A DNA stretch of 18,130 nucleotides, from NCBI GenBank assembly GCA_937907715.1, contig CALERM010000050.1, positions 1-18,130 of the forward strand, written 5' to 3'. Positions 1-6,845 of the stretch are shown one piece after another (within the stretch, counting starts at the first letter, position 1; each line of letters starts with the position of its first letter). The notes under the pieces are model-generated. The model made no database searches. It was not told where the DNA came from and was given only the letters and a program-made list of their open reading frames with translations. A program made the translations under genes and the position numbers. The DNA comes from an uncultured Clostridia bacterium (GTDB lineage Bacteria > Bacillota > Clostridia > Oscillospirales > Oscillospiraceae).

Positions 1-1061
1 GCGCTGCCGATGATGCCCTGCAGCGGCGTTTTGAGCTCGTGCGACACATTTGCCGTAAATTCGCGGCGCGCCTGCTCGGCGGTTTCGCGCTCAGTGATGT
101 CGAAGCACAGAAGCACTGCGCCGATGGTTTCACCGCCGGAGTCGATGCGGCTGATGTCAAACTGATAGATGCGCCCGGAAAGCTCGGCGCGCGTTTCACT
201 GTGTCCGTCGTCTTTCGCGCGGGCGATTGCCTGCGTGACATCCAGACTCCGGTCGAGCGTGAGAAAATCCTGACCCACACAGCTATTTTCTGCGCCGAAG
301 AGCTTTCTGGCGGCGGGGTTGATGCTCAGAACCGCGCCCTTGTTGTCAAGCAAGACCAGACCCTCGGGCATGCTCTGTGTGATGTGGGTGAATTCGTCGG
401 TTTTGCGCTGCAGCTCCAGAAGCTGATCGTCAATCTGACGATGCTGGCGCTCGATGCGGCGCAGAAGCGGCGCAACCTCATCGTAGGCGTTTGCATCAAG
501 CGGATGGTCCAGATCGATGGCATTGAGCGGCTCGACGATGCGGCGTGCCAGACGCTGCGCCAGAAGCGCGCTTATGATTACGGCGGCGAGCGCGACAACC
601 AGAACCGGCTGAAGCATGCCCAGAAGCAGCACTGCCAGCGTCTGACGCTGAACACTGATGCGAAGCACCGTGCCGTCCGGCAGACGCTTTGCCACGTAGA
701 TCGTCTTTTCCAGAAGCGTCTGAGAATAGCGCGAGCTTTCGCCCTCGCCGTTTGCCAGCGCCTGCTGGACCTCTTCACGTGCGGCGTGATTTTCCATAGA
801 CGCGGCATCTGCCTGCGTGTCATAAAGAACCGTGCCGTCTGCGGCAATCCACGTCAGACGATACCGGTCGGAGGAAAGCGTGTCGAGATAGCCTTCGCCG
901 CTCTGCGATACGCCGGAGGCGGCAAACGTCAGCTCGTCGCGCAGCGCCTGCGACTGCAAGCCCGAAAAATAGTCGTACAGGCAGCCCATAATGAGAATCA
1001 GGCTTGCCAGAAGCGCGCACACGGCGACCAGAACAATCGAGCGGAAGATTTTTTTCGTCAT
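1..1061 (-). CDS. phoR: PhoR-type sensor histidine kinase (3' end cut by window edge)
   Basis: Membrane sensor kinase expected to phosphorylate the neighbouring PhoB-type regulator. 353 complete codons are visible. The N-terminus (MTKKIFRSIVLV) leads into a hydrophobic segment (about residues 9-30), an extracytoplasmic region (about 35-140), a second membrane segment (about 142-168), a linker, and a PAS-like domain (about 221-325). The dimerisation H-box FTANVSHELKTPLQGIIGS follows, with the phospho-accepting His at about residue 341. The ATP-binding HATPase_c domain lies outside the window. The ATG overlaps the phoB stop as ATGA, with GGAGG 8 nt upstream, so the two are translationally coupled. 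The PAS plus H-box architecture and the pst/phoU/phoB context indicate PhoR rather than another kinase. Signal input probably comes through PhoU and the Pst transporter; this is family knowledge and is not shown by the sequence. Confidence 0.93.
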   Translation of the reverse strand, partial: MTKKIFRSIVLVAVCALLASLILIMGCLYDYFSGLQSQALRDELTFAASGVSQSGEGYLDTLSSDRYRLTWIAADGTVLYDTQADAASMENHAAREEVQQALANGEGESSRYSQTLLEKTIYVAKRLPDGTVLRISVQRQTLAVLLLGMLQPVLVVALAAVIISALLAQRLARRIVEPLNAIDLDHPLDANAYDEVAPLLRRIERQHRQIDDQLLELQRKTDEFTHITQSMPEGLVLLDNKGAVLSINPAARKLFGAENSCVGQDFLTLDRSLDVTQAIARAKDDGHSETRAELSGRIYQFDISRIDSGGETIGAVLLCFDITERETAEQARREFTANVSHELKTPLQGIIGS

Positions 1062-1732
1062 TTCGAAGCCTCCAATCGGTAGCCGACGCCGCGCACCGTA
1101 CCGATTTGTTCGCCGCAGTCGCCGAGCTTTTGCCGCAGCGTGCGGATGTGCATGTCGATGGTGCGCGTTTCGCCGAAATAATCGGTGCCCCAGACCTTTT
1201 CCATGAGCTGGTCGCGCGTGAACGCCATGCCGGGATGCTGCAGAAACAGCCGCAGCAGCTCATATTCCTTATAGGTCAGCTCCACGCGCGCACCGTTTGC
1301 GGTGACGATGTGCTCGTCGGGGTTCAGGCAGATACCGCCGCTTTGTAGCATGGAAGACACCTTCTGCGGCTGGCAGCGGCGCAGCACCGCCTTGACGCAG
1401 GAGACCAGCTCCATGACGCCGAAAGGCTTGACGAGATAGTAGTCCGCGCCGAGATCCAGCCCCTGAATCTTGTCATATTCCGCGCCCTTTGCCGTCGCCA
1501 TGACGACGGGGATGGCAGAAAAGGCAGACGAGGACTTCATGCGCCGCAGAAGCTCAATGCCGTCGAGTCCCGGGAGCATCACATCGAGAATGACAAGCTC
1601 GGGCGCTTCTTTCTGAAGCGCGTCCCAGAAGACCTGCCCGTCTTCAAAGCCCTTTGCCTCGAAGCCCGTCGATTGCAGGGCGTAGACCTCAATGTCGCGG
1701 ATGCTGGCGTCGTCTTCCACGCACCAGATCAT
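1058..1732 (-). CDS. phoB: PhoB-type response regulator (OmpR family)
   Basis: Cytoplasmic transcription regulator of 224 aa, the normal length for the OmpR/PhoB family. The receiver domain (about 1-118) has the acidic pair D7/D8, phospho-acceptor D50 (LVILDVMLPG), T80 and K102 (VKPFG). The C-terminal winged-helix DNA-binding domain (about 128-222) includes the ELTYKEYELLRLF and RTIDMHIRTLRQKLG motifs and ends in GTVRGVGYRLE. It overlaps phoU by 4 nt at the start and phoR by 4 nt at the end. AGGAGG lies about 7 nt before the ATG. Position at the end of a pst operon and pairing with a PAS-containing kinase support a phosphate-response role. It could be the activator acting on the repeats upstream of pstS, which would make the operon autoregulated (inference). 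The receiver begins unusually tightly (MIWCVEDD), with almost no residues before beta-1. Confidence 0.93.
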   Translation of the reverse strand: MIWCVEDDASIRDIEVYALQSTGFEAKGFEDGQVFWDALQKEAPELVILDVMLPGLDGIELLRRMKSSSAFSAIPVVMATAKGAEYDKIQGLDLGADYYLVKPFGVMELVSCVKAVLRRCQPQKVSSMLQSGGICLNPDEHIVTANGARVELTYKEYELLRLFLQHPGMAFTRDQLMEKVWGTDYFGETRTIDMHIRTLRQKLGDCGEQIGTVRGVGYRLEASK

Positions 1733-2382
1733 GTTGCTCCCTCCTCATGGACGCCGGTCACTGAGAAAATGACCCACTGGGCAATGTTCACAGCGTGGTC
1801 GGCGATACGTTCAAAGTATTTGGCAATCATCAGACAGTCGAGGAAATATGCCCCGTCTGCCGGATTTTCGGAAATTTTCGTGATGAGCGACTGCTTGATG
1901 TCGGAAAAATACTGGTCAACCGTATCGTCTGAGCGCACGACCTGCGTGGCAAGGTGCGTGTCACGCTTGACAAAGGCGTCGACGCTGTTTGTGACCATTG
2001 TGATGGCGGCGCGCGCCATCTGCTGCAGAAGCCCGTTGTGTTCGCTGGGTCTTCCGTCGAGGAAGAGAACAATCTCGGCAATGTCTTCCGCCTGATCTCC
2101 GATGCGCTCCATGTCGGTGATCATTTTGAGCGCGGCGGAAATCTGGCGCAGATCGCGCGCGACGGGCTGCTGCTGGAGCAGAAGCCGCAGGCAGAGCGTT
2201 TCAATCGTGCGCTCTTTCTGGTCGATCTGTGTGTCGAGCGGGGCAACCCTTTTTGCCAGCGCACGGTCGCCCTCGTCGAGCGCCTTTGCCGCGAGGGCAA
2301 TGACTTCCTCGCACAAAGCGCCCATGCGGATCATTTCGCTGTTCAGCTCATTGAGCTGCTCGTCAAACCGGTATCTCATCAT
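1729..2382 (-). CDS. phoU: PhoU, phosphate signalling modulator
   Basis: 217-aa all-helical cytoplasmic protein that links the Pst transporter to the PhoR kinase and holds the Pho response down when phosphate is plentiful. Two PhoU repeats are visible, each with the family signature: ERIGDQAEDIAE in the first half and ERIADHAVNIAQW near the end. These Asp/Glu-rich helices bind metal clusters in studied homologues. Two adjacent ATGs occur; the outer one overlaps the pstB stop (ATGA type), with GGGGAGG about 8 nt upstream. The 3' end overlaps phoB by 4 nt. The chain of 4-nt overlaps pstB-phoU-phoB-phoR argues for tight stoichiometric coupling. Length and motifs are ordinary for the family. Confidence 0.95.
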   Translation of the reverse strand: MMRYRFDEQLNELNSEMIRMGALCEEVIALAAKALDEGDRALAKRVAPLDTQIDQKERTIETLCLRLLLQQQPVARDLRQISAALKMITDMERIGDQAEDIAEIVLFLDGRPSEHNGLLQQMARAAITMVTNSVDAFVKRDTHLATQVVRSDDTVDQYFSDIKQSLITKISENPADGAYFLDCLMIAKYFERIADHAVNIAQWVIFSVTGVHEEGAT

Positions 2383-3134
2383 CCGAACCTCCCCGTGATG
2401 TAGTCTTCGGTGCGTTTGTCCTGCGGCTGGGAGAAAATCTTCTCGGTCTGCCCGACCTCGACCAGCTCGCCGAGGAGGAAAAACGCGGTGTTGTCTGAAA
2501 TACGGACCGCCTGCTGCATGTTGTGGGTGACAATGACGATGGTGTACTGCTCGCGCAGCTGCATGGCAAGGTCCTCGATGCGGGAGGTGGAGATGGGGTC
2601 GAGCGCGCTGGTCGGCTCGTCCATGAGAAGCACCTTCGGCTTTACGGCAAGCGCCCGCGCTATGCAGAGCCGCTGCTGCTGTCCGCCGGAAAGACCGAGC
2701 GCGTTTTTCTTGAGCCGGTCTTTGACCTCGTCCCAGATTGCCGCGCCGCGCAGGGACTGCTCGACGATTTCGTCAAGCTTTGCCTTGTTTTTGATGCCGT
2801 GCGTTCTCGGACCGTAGGCAATGTTGTCGTAGATGCTCATGGGGAAGGGATTCGGCTTCTGGAAGACCATGCCGATCGAGCGGCGCAGTTCATTCACGTC
2901 CGTCGAAGGGTCATAGATGTCGGCGCCCTCGTAGGTCACAGAGCCGGTGATTTTCACGCCGTCAATCAGATCGTTCATCCGGTTGAGCGTTTTCAAAAAA
3001 GTGGATTTGCCGCAGCCGGACGGTCCGATGAGCGCGGTGATATTTTTTTCCGGGATGTCAATGTTGATATTGTGCAGCGCCTGATGCGCGCCGTACCAGA
3101 GATTCAACTGCTGAGCAGACAGGATAGGTGGCAT
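2379..3134 (-). CDS. pstB: Phosphate ABC transporter ATP-binding protein PstB
   Basis: ATPase of the high-affinity phosphate importer, acting on the cytoplasmic face with PstA and PstC. Visible motifs are Walker A GPSGCGKST, the Q-loop (VFQKPNPFPMSIYDNIAYG, the hallmark PstB variant), signature LSGGQQQR, Walker B VLLMDEPTSALD and switch His in VTHNMQQA. About 251 aa, the usual PstB size. A TTG codon three codons further upstream (3141-3143) could also start, but it sits only 1 nt from the AAAGGA site. The ATG at 3134 is about 10 nt from it and is preferred. The gene overlaps phoU by 4 nt. It is separated from pstA by 77 nt that contain a candidate internal promoter, so the pstB-phoU-phoB-phoR part may also be expressed separately. 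Confidence 0.95.
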   Translation of the reverse strand: MPPILSAQQLNLWYGAHQALHNINIDIPEKNITALIGPSGCGKSTFLKTLNRMNDLIDGVKITGSVTYEGADIYDPSTDVNELRRSIGMVFQKPNPFPMSIYDNIAYGPRTHGIKNKAKLDEIVEQSLRGAAIWDEVKDRLKKNALGLSGGQQQRLCIARALAVKPKVLLMDEPTSALDPISTSRIEDLAMQLREQYTIVIVTHNMQQAVRISDNTAFFLLGELVEVGQTEKIFSQPQDKRTEDYITGRFG

Positions 3135-3154
3135 GGAATGCAATCCTTTCTTTT

Positions 3155-3183
3155 ATTATGACAAATATCTGCCGCAATGACAA
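3155..3183 (-). promoter_or_regulatory. Candidate internal promoter ahead of pstB
   Basis: On the minus strand TTGTCA (3178-3183) and CATAAT (3155-3160) are separated by exactly 17 nt in the pstA-pstB gap. Each differs from the sigma-A consensus by one base. A 6-bp inverted repeat (TGCCGC...GCGGCA, 3170-3191) overlaps the -35 side and could form an mRNA hairpin between pstA and pstB. The functional claim is inference. Confidence 0.45.
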
Positions 3184-3211
3184 GAGCGGCAATCGAAAAA
3201 TCTGAAAAAAA

Positions 3212-4078
3212 CTACAGAGCCTTCTTTTTCTGGAAATGCTGTGAAACAAGCTCCGCAGCAAGATTGATGATCAGCGTCAGCACCATCAGAATCGATGCAA
3301 TTGCAAATGCGACGCCAAATTCACCTTCTTCTTTTGCGTAGACATAGAGCGCAACAGTTAGCGTGGCGCCGGAGCTGCGCAGCCCATCGAACAGTCCGTG
3401 CAGCGCATGGGCAAAGCCAGCCGTGAATAATAAGGCGGCAGACTCACCGAGAATGCGTCCGACGGTCAGAATACAGCCGGTGATCACACCGTCGACGCAG
3501 CCGGGAAGTACCACCGTGCGCACCACGCGCCATTTGCCTGCACCAAGCCCAAACGCGCCTTCCCGATAGCTTTGGGGGACGGTTTTGAGGCTTTCCTGCG
3601 TGGTGCGCAGGATGGTGGGAAGATTCATGACCGCGAGCGTCAGAGCGCCGGCAAGAAGAGATGTTCCCATGCCGAGCACCTCGCAGAATACCAGCATGCC
3701 GACCAGACCATAAATGATCGAGGGAATGCCGGATAATGTTTCGGCCGCGTATTCAATGACCGCAACAACCTTTTTGCTTTTGGCGTATTCGGTGAGATAA
3801 ATTGCCGCGCCAACACCGAGCGGCAGAACAATAACGATGGTTGCCAGTACAACGTAGAGCGTGTTCATCAGGTCCGGCAGAATGCCGATACGCTCGGTCA
3901 GATAGCTCGGAGCTGTGGACAAAAGCTCCCATGTGATATTGGGAAAGCCCTTCGCCAGCACATATACAATCAGAAATACGACCAGCGCACAGGTCAGACC
4001 GGCACAAAGATACATGAGCGCCTTCATGCAGCCGATATACGCCCTGCGGGAATGGGAAAGTGACGATGTCTGCTTCAT
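3212..4078 (-). CDS. pstA: Phosphate ABC transporter permease PstA
   Basis: 288-aa inner-membrane permease subunit that forms the phosphate channel with PstC. The N-terminal cytoplasmic stretch is followed by a membrane segment (about 20-43) and a long loop. A five-helix permease core follows, containing the EAA-type coupling loop (REGAFGLGAGKWRVVRTVVLPG) that docks to PstB, then the conserved GRILGESAALLF. AAGGAGG lies 7 nt before the ATG, and the start is 1 nt from the pstC stop, so pstC and pstA are coupled. The normal length and the closing hydrophobic helix (SILMVLTLIINLAAELV) indicate an intact gene. PstA is distinguished from PstC by the longer first extracytoplasmic region (WELLSTAPSYLTERIGILPD) and by gene order. 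Confidence 0.94.
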   Translation of the reverse strand: MKQTSSLSHSRRAYIGCMKALMYLCAGLTCALVVFLIVYVLAKGFPNITWELLSTAPSYLTERIGILPDLMNTLYVVLATIVIVLPLGVGAAIYLTEYAKSKKVVAVIEYAAETLSGIPSIIYGLVGMLVFCEVLGMGTSLLAGALTLAVMNLPTILRTTQESLKTVPQSYREGAFGLGAGKWRVVRTVVLPGCVDGVITGCILTVGRILGESAALLFTAGFAHALHGLFDGLRSSGATLTVALYVYAKEEGEFGVAFAIASILMVLTLIINLAAELVSQHFQKKKAL

Positions 4079-4079
4079 A

Positions 4080-4958
4080 TTAACCCTCCTTGTCCCGCTT
4101 CAGGAAATAATTCAGCGTTGCGTTAATAAGCATGATAAAGAAAAACAGAACCAGTGCGATGGAAAACAGCGCCTGCCGCTGCAGACCCGAGGAATAGGAC
4201 ATTTCGCTGGCGACAGCGGTGGTAAGAAAGCGCACGCTTTCAAAGAGCGAGGGCATATTGCAGGCGTTGCCGGAGACCATCATAACTGCCATTGCCTCGC
4301 CGATTGCCCTGCCTACGCCGAGGACGACCGCTGCCGCGATGCCGCTTTTTGCCGCAGGAACCGAGACGCGAAGATAGGTCTCCACCGGCGTGGCACCGAG
4401 CGCAAGAGAGGCATCCTCATATTCCTTCGGAACAGCTTCGAGCGCCGTGACAGAGACCTTGATGATAGACGGCAGAATCATGATGGCAAGCACGATGATT
4501 GCGGCAAGCAGGCTCGCGCCGTCCGGGACCTGAAAGAGCTTGCGAATGCCGGGCACCAGCACCAGCATACCGACCAGACCATAGACGACCGACGGAATGC
4601 CCGAGAGCATGCTCACTGCAGAGGAAAGAAGCGTTTTGATGCGCGGCGGGGCAAGCTTTGCCAGATACACCGCCGTGAAAAAGCCGATAGGCACGCCCAG
4701 AACAATGGCGCCTGCCGTGCCGTAGACGCTGGTCAGGATGAATGGAAGGATACCGTATTGCGGATTTGTCTTGGAGGTTGACGCCCAGACAGGTCCGAAC
4801 AGAAATTTTGCAAGACCAATCTCACGGATGGCAGGGATACCGGATATAATCAGATAAGCGCAGATGAGCAGCACGCAGCCGACGGTAATCAGCCCCAGCA
4901 ACAGAAAGACGCCGCTGATGGCGGTTTCCAGCGCCTGCTTCTTTCGATATTGTTTCAT
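4080..4958 (-). CDS. pstC: Phosphate ABC transporter permease PstC
   Basis: 292-aa inner-membrane permease subunit, partner of PstA. The first membrane helix lies at about residues 14-38. The typical PstC loop follows (FLFGPVWASTSKTNPQYGILPFI), then five more helices. The EAA loop (KEYEDASLALGATPVETYLRVSVPAA) contacts PstB, and GVGRAIGEAMAVMMVSGN is a conserved PstC stretch. The ATG is preceded by GAGG at about 8 nt. It is separated from pstS by a 63-nt gap holding a perfect 12-bp hairpin. The stop is 1 nt from the pstA ATG. Confidence 0.95.
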   Translation of the reverse strand: MKQYRKKQALETAISGVFLLLGLITVGCVLLICAYLIISGIPAIREIGLAKFLFGPVWASTSKTNPQYGILPFILTSVYGTAGAIVLGVPIGFFTAVYLAKLAPPRIKTLLSSAVSMLSGIPSVVYGLVGMLVLVPGIRKLFQVPDGASLLAAIIVLAIMILPSIIKVSVTALEAVPKEYEDASLALGATPVETYLRVSVPAAKSGIAAAVVLGVGRAIGEAMAVMMVSGNACNMPSLFESVRFLTTAVASEMSYSSGLQRQALFSIALVLFFFIMLINATLNYFLKRDKEG

Positions 4959-4980
4959 AAGTCATCCTCATATAGACCAG

Positions 4981-5011
4981 AAAGGGCGGTCGAATTGACC
5001 GACCGCCCTTT
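4981..5011 (-). promoter_or_regulatory. Perfect 12-bp intercistronic hairpin between pstS and pstC
   Basis: Arms AAAGGGCGGTCG (4981-4992) and CGACCGCCCTTT (5000-5011) pair perfectly around a 7-nt loop, 10 nt past the pstS stop. No T-run follows on the minus strand, so it is not a classical terminator. It resembles stem-loops that stabilise the upstream mRNA and lower downstream expression in binding-protein-first ABC operons. The likely result is more PstS than PstC/A/B (inference). Confidence 0.7.
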
Positions 5012-5021
5012 CCGATGGTTT

Positions 5022-5828
5022 TCAGTTGGCTGCAACTGCGCCAGCGGCTGCGATGATGGGGGCTGCATCTGCAGACAGGGCGTAGTCAAAGAACTTCTGT
5101 GCGGCCTCGGAGAGCTTCGTGCCGTCCTTGGTAACCAGAACGAACGGACGCTGGATGACGTAGCTGCCATCCTTGACGGTGTCTTCGGTGGGAGCAACGC
5201 CGCCGACGGTCAGCGCCTTGACGGTGTCCTTAACAGCGGACAGGGAAGCATAGCCGATGGCGTCGGGGTTCTGGGAGACCGTGGTGATCACGTCACCGGT
5301 GGAGGTCAGCTCCTGACGGTATTGGCACTTATCTTCGGTGCCGGTGATGGACTCGAAGCCGTCTCTCGTGCCGGAGCCTGCTTCACGACCGATCAGAACG
5401 ATTTCCGCATCGTTGCCGCCGACGTCCTTCCAGTTGGTGATTTCACCGGTGTAGATGGAAGCAATCTGCTCAACGGACAGATCAGAAACGGGGTTCTCAG
5501 GGTTTACGATGATGGCGATACCATCAAGTGCAACCGTGGTACCAACAAGACCGGAAGCCTTTTCCTCGTCCTTCAGCGCGCGGCTGGAAAGACCGATGTC
5601 GCAGCGACCCTCAGAGACTGCCTGAATGCCGGAGCCGGAGCCGGTGGGGTTGTAGGTGAAGGTGACGCCGGAGTTGGCAGCCATGAACGATTCGCCGAGC
5701 GCGCCGATGACCTTTTCCATGGACGTCGAGCCGTCGGTTGCGACCTGACCCTGGAGCTGCTTTGCACAGCCGGTGAACAGCGCCGCAACGCACAAAACTG
5801 CAAGTGCAATGCTGATAAGCTTTTTCAT
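5022..5828 (-). CDS. pstS: Phosphate-binding lipoprotein PstS
   Basis: 268-aa extracytoplasmic phosphate receptor of the Pst importer. It starts MKKLISIALAVLCVAALFTGC: a lipoprotein signal peptide with lipobox FTGC and C21 as the lipidated residue. The mature protein opens with the PstS signature TDGSTSMEKV, whose Ser/Thr groups bind phosphate, followed by YNPTGSGSGIQAV, the SSRALKDEE region, GREAGSGTRDGFE (second phosphate-contact segment) and QNPDAIGYASL. The frame stays open 51 codons further upstream, but that stretch has no ribosome site and would bury the signal peptide. The ATG at 5828 has AAAGGA about 11 nt upstream and is chosen. First gene of the pst-pho operon, behind Pho-box-like repeats. 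Shorter than proteobacterial PstS, as is usual in Firmicutes. Confidence 0.95.
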   Translation of the reverse strand: MKKLISIALAVLCVAALFTGCAKQLQGQVATDGSTSMEKVIGALGESFMAANSGVTFTYNPTGSGSGIQAVSEGRCDIGLSSRALKDEEKASGLVGTTVALDGIAIIVNPENPVSDLSVEQIASIYTGEITNWKDVGGNDAEIVLIGREAGSGTRDGFESITGTEDKCQYRQELTSTGDVITTVSQNPDAIGYASLSAVKDTVKALTVGGVAPTEDTVKDGSYVIQRPFVLVTKDGTKLSEAAQKFFDYALSADAAPIIAAAGAVAAN

Positions 5829-5889
5829 AATTTGAAGTTTCCTTTCATTACATGGTTTGTTTTTTGGATGTCTTGTCCTTACGCCTATC

Positions 5890-5953
5890 AGCATACGTCC
5901 GGCGCGTAAAATGGAAAAGCGAGGTTTTGTAAAATTGATGTAAAACTGTAAAA
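5890..5953 (-). promoter_or_regulatory. Pho-box-like repeats and promoter of the pst operon
   Basis: Three copies of TTTTACA (minus strand; read as TGTAAAA at 5928-5934, 5939-5945 and 5947-5953 on plus) lie about 100-125 nt before the pstS ATG, spaced 11 and 8 nt. Firmicute PhoP/PhoB boxes are TT(A/C/T)ACA-like direct repeats of about 11-nt period, so this is a likely PhoB site. TATGCT (5890-5895) is a plausible -10 without a good -35, as expected for an activated promoter. The spacing of the third copy is off-period. Confidence 0.65.
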
Positions 5954-5957
5954 CGCG

Positions 5958-5988
5958 AAAAAAACCGGACATGGAAAACAATGTCCGG
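5958..5988 (-). terminator. Intrinsic terminator of the HMA gene
   Basis: On the minus strand CCGGACAT - 8-nt loop - ATGTCCGG is followed immediately by seven T residues. It lies 15 nt past the stop of the HMA gene and just upstream of the Pho-box repeats, insulating pstS from HMA-gene transcription. Confidence 0.85.
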
Positions 5989-6002
5989 CGCGGGGAAAGA
6001 GC

Positions 6003-6263
6003 TTACTTTTTGAAAAAAGAGAACAGCCCGCCCTTTTTCTCATACGGCGCACAGCTGTAGCGGAGCAGGCGGTAGCCCGTGGGGTCGAGCGCGGCTTTGA
6101 GCGCGGCTTCGGGAATCTGCGTTTCGCTCAGAATGACCGCTTCACCCTTGGAATGGGATGCGGTGACCTTCTTGACGGAGAACTTGCTGCGGATGGTGTC
6201 GCAGACGTGGCTTTCGCACATGCCGCACGCCATGCCGTCGATGGAAAGTGTGATCTGATACAT
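6003..6263 (-). CDS. Small heavy-metal-associated (HMA) domain protein
   Basis: 86-aa soluble protein with a ferredoxin-like HMA fold. The metal-binding loop GMACGMCE (GMxCxxC, residues about 10-17) sits in the expected place after beta-1 (YQITLSIDG). Beta-2/3 are KKVTASHSKGEAVILSE, and PEAALKAALDPTGYRLL is helix 2. A short tail follows (SCAPYEKKGGLFSFFKK) with one extra Cys and many Lys. HMA proteins of this size usually carry Cu(I) or other soft metals as chaperones. Here the gene is divergent from the feo operon and shares its GGTTAG-type operators, so a link to iron or general metal status is suggested but unproven. The frame extends 19 codons further upstream, but the ATG at 6263 has AGGAGG 7 nt upstream. 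A terminator follows at 5958. Confidence 0.82.
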   Translation of the reverse strand: MYQITLSIDGMACGMCESHVCDTIRSKFSVKKVTASHSKGEAVILSETQIPEAALKAALDPTGYRLLRYSCAPYEKKGGLFSFFKK

Positions 6264-6296
6264 AAAATACCTCCTGATGTACGGCGGCAGGCAGAC

Positions 6297-6328
6297 AGAA
6301 TAACCAAATTGGTTAGACAAGGCTAACT
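6297..6328 (-). promoter_or_regulatory. Candidate HMA-gene promoter overlapped by an inverted repeat (site A)
   Basis: On the minus strand TATTCT (6297-6302) is a fair -10, with a weak TTAGCC -35 at 18 nt (6321-6326). The inverted repeat GGTTAG-N6-CTAACT (6311-6328) covers the spacer and -35. A perfect 15-nt odd palindrome TAACCAAATTGGTTA (6301-6315) shares its right half. The overlap suggests repressor control shared with the divergent feo operon. Confidence 0.45.
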
Positions 6329-6448
6329 GCCTGGCTGAAAAACAAGCCTGCCGGGGCTTTGCTTTTTTCTATCATACCGCGAAGGTAGGCAGAAGTCAAG
6401 AGGCTTTGCCGAGTTGGAAAACAAAAGGAAAAAGTGCGGAAAAAGGTC

Positions 6449-6477
6449 TTGACAACTATGGTTAGAGGTGCTAAACT
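6449..6477 (+). promoter_or_regulatory. Promoter of the feo operon
   Basis: TTGACA (6449-6454, perfect -35), 17-nt spacer, TAAACT (6472-6477, -10). Predicted transcription start is near 6484, giving a leader of about 105 nt before feoA1. Inverted repeat B overlaps the spacer and -10, and repeat C starts at the expected transcription start, as for a repressed promoter. Confidence 0.8.
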
Positions 6478-6568
6478 ATGGGCTGGTTAGGGAGGCTTAA
6501 CCTTGGCGGCGGTGCCGTGTCGTCCTCCGAACCATTTTTTTCAGAACAGCGGTTAGCTGTGACTAACC
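6460..6568 (+). promoter_or_regulatory. Cluster of three GGTTAG/CTAACC inverted repeats (sites B, C, D)
   Basis: B: GGTTAG-N5-CTAAAC at 6460-6476. C: GGTTAG-N6-TTAACC at 6485-6502. D: GGTTAG-N6-CTAACC, perfect, at 6551-6568. The half-site is the same as in DtxR/IdeR iron-repressor boxes, but those arms are separated by a single base. The wider spacing is therefore unusual. With site A on the HMA side, four copies occur within about 260 bp. Operator function is inference. Confidence 0.6.
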
Positions 6569-6588
6569 GAGACAGCGAGGTGTTGGAT

Positions 6589-6801
6589 ATGCTGCCGTTG
6601 ACACTGGCAAATATCGGAGAAGAGCAGATGATTCACAAGGTGGGAGGCTCGCCGGAGGTGAAAAAGCATCTCGAGGATATGGGCTTCGTCGCCGGAGGAC
6701 CGGTCACTGTCGTTTCGTCCCTGAATGGCAACGTCATCGTCAAGGTCAAGGAGGCGCGCGTTGCAATCAGCGAGGAAATGGCGCGCAAAATCATGGTTTA
6801 A
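6589..6801 (+). CDS. feoA: FeoA domain protein (first copy)
   Basis: 70-aa cytoplasmic SH3-like FeoA protein, thought to assist FeoB in ferrous iron uptake. Visible pattern: KVGGSPEVKKHLEDMGFVAGGPVTVVSSLNGNVIVKVKEARVAI, i.e. the FeoA helix (HLEDMGF) followed by the beta-barrel strands. The ATG at 6589 has GAGGTG 6 nt upstream. The frame is open back to an ATG at 6478, but that stretch holds the promoter -10 and operators C and D, has no ribosome site and gives no FeoA-like residues, so it is rejected. Followed at 44 nt by a second feoA. The two copies differ strongly in sequence, so they are not a recent duplication. The 6811-6824 gap holds a small GAAA-loop hairpin (CGCCG/CGGCG). Confidence 0.9.
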   Translation: MLPLTLANIGEEQMIHKVGGSPEVKKHLEDMGFVAGGPVTVVSSLNGNVIVKVKEARVAISEEMARKIMV

Positions 6802-6845
6802 TCGATCATGCGCCGGAAACGGCGTAAGAAAAAGGAGACAGAGGT

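Noticed and set aside
39..1082. Plus-strand frame of 347 codons opposite phoR
   Set aside because: Antisense shadow of the phoR coding frame, whose H-box, PAS and membrane segments are clear on the minus strand. No ribosome site or recognisable domain.
5829..5981. Extended PstS start at 5981
   Set aside because: It would place 51 residues before a perfect lipoprotein signal peptide and overlaps the Pho-box repeats.
6478..6588. N-terminal extension of feoA1 starting at the ATG at 6478
   Set aside because: The stretch contains the expected transcription start and two operators, has no ribosome site, and the residues do not match FeoA. GAGGTG before the ATG at 6589 decides the start.
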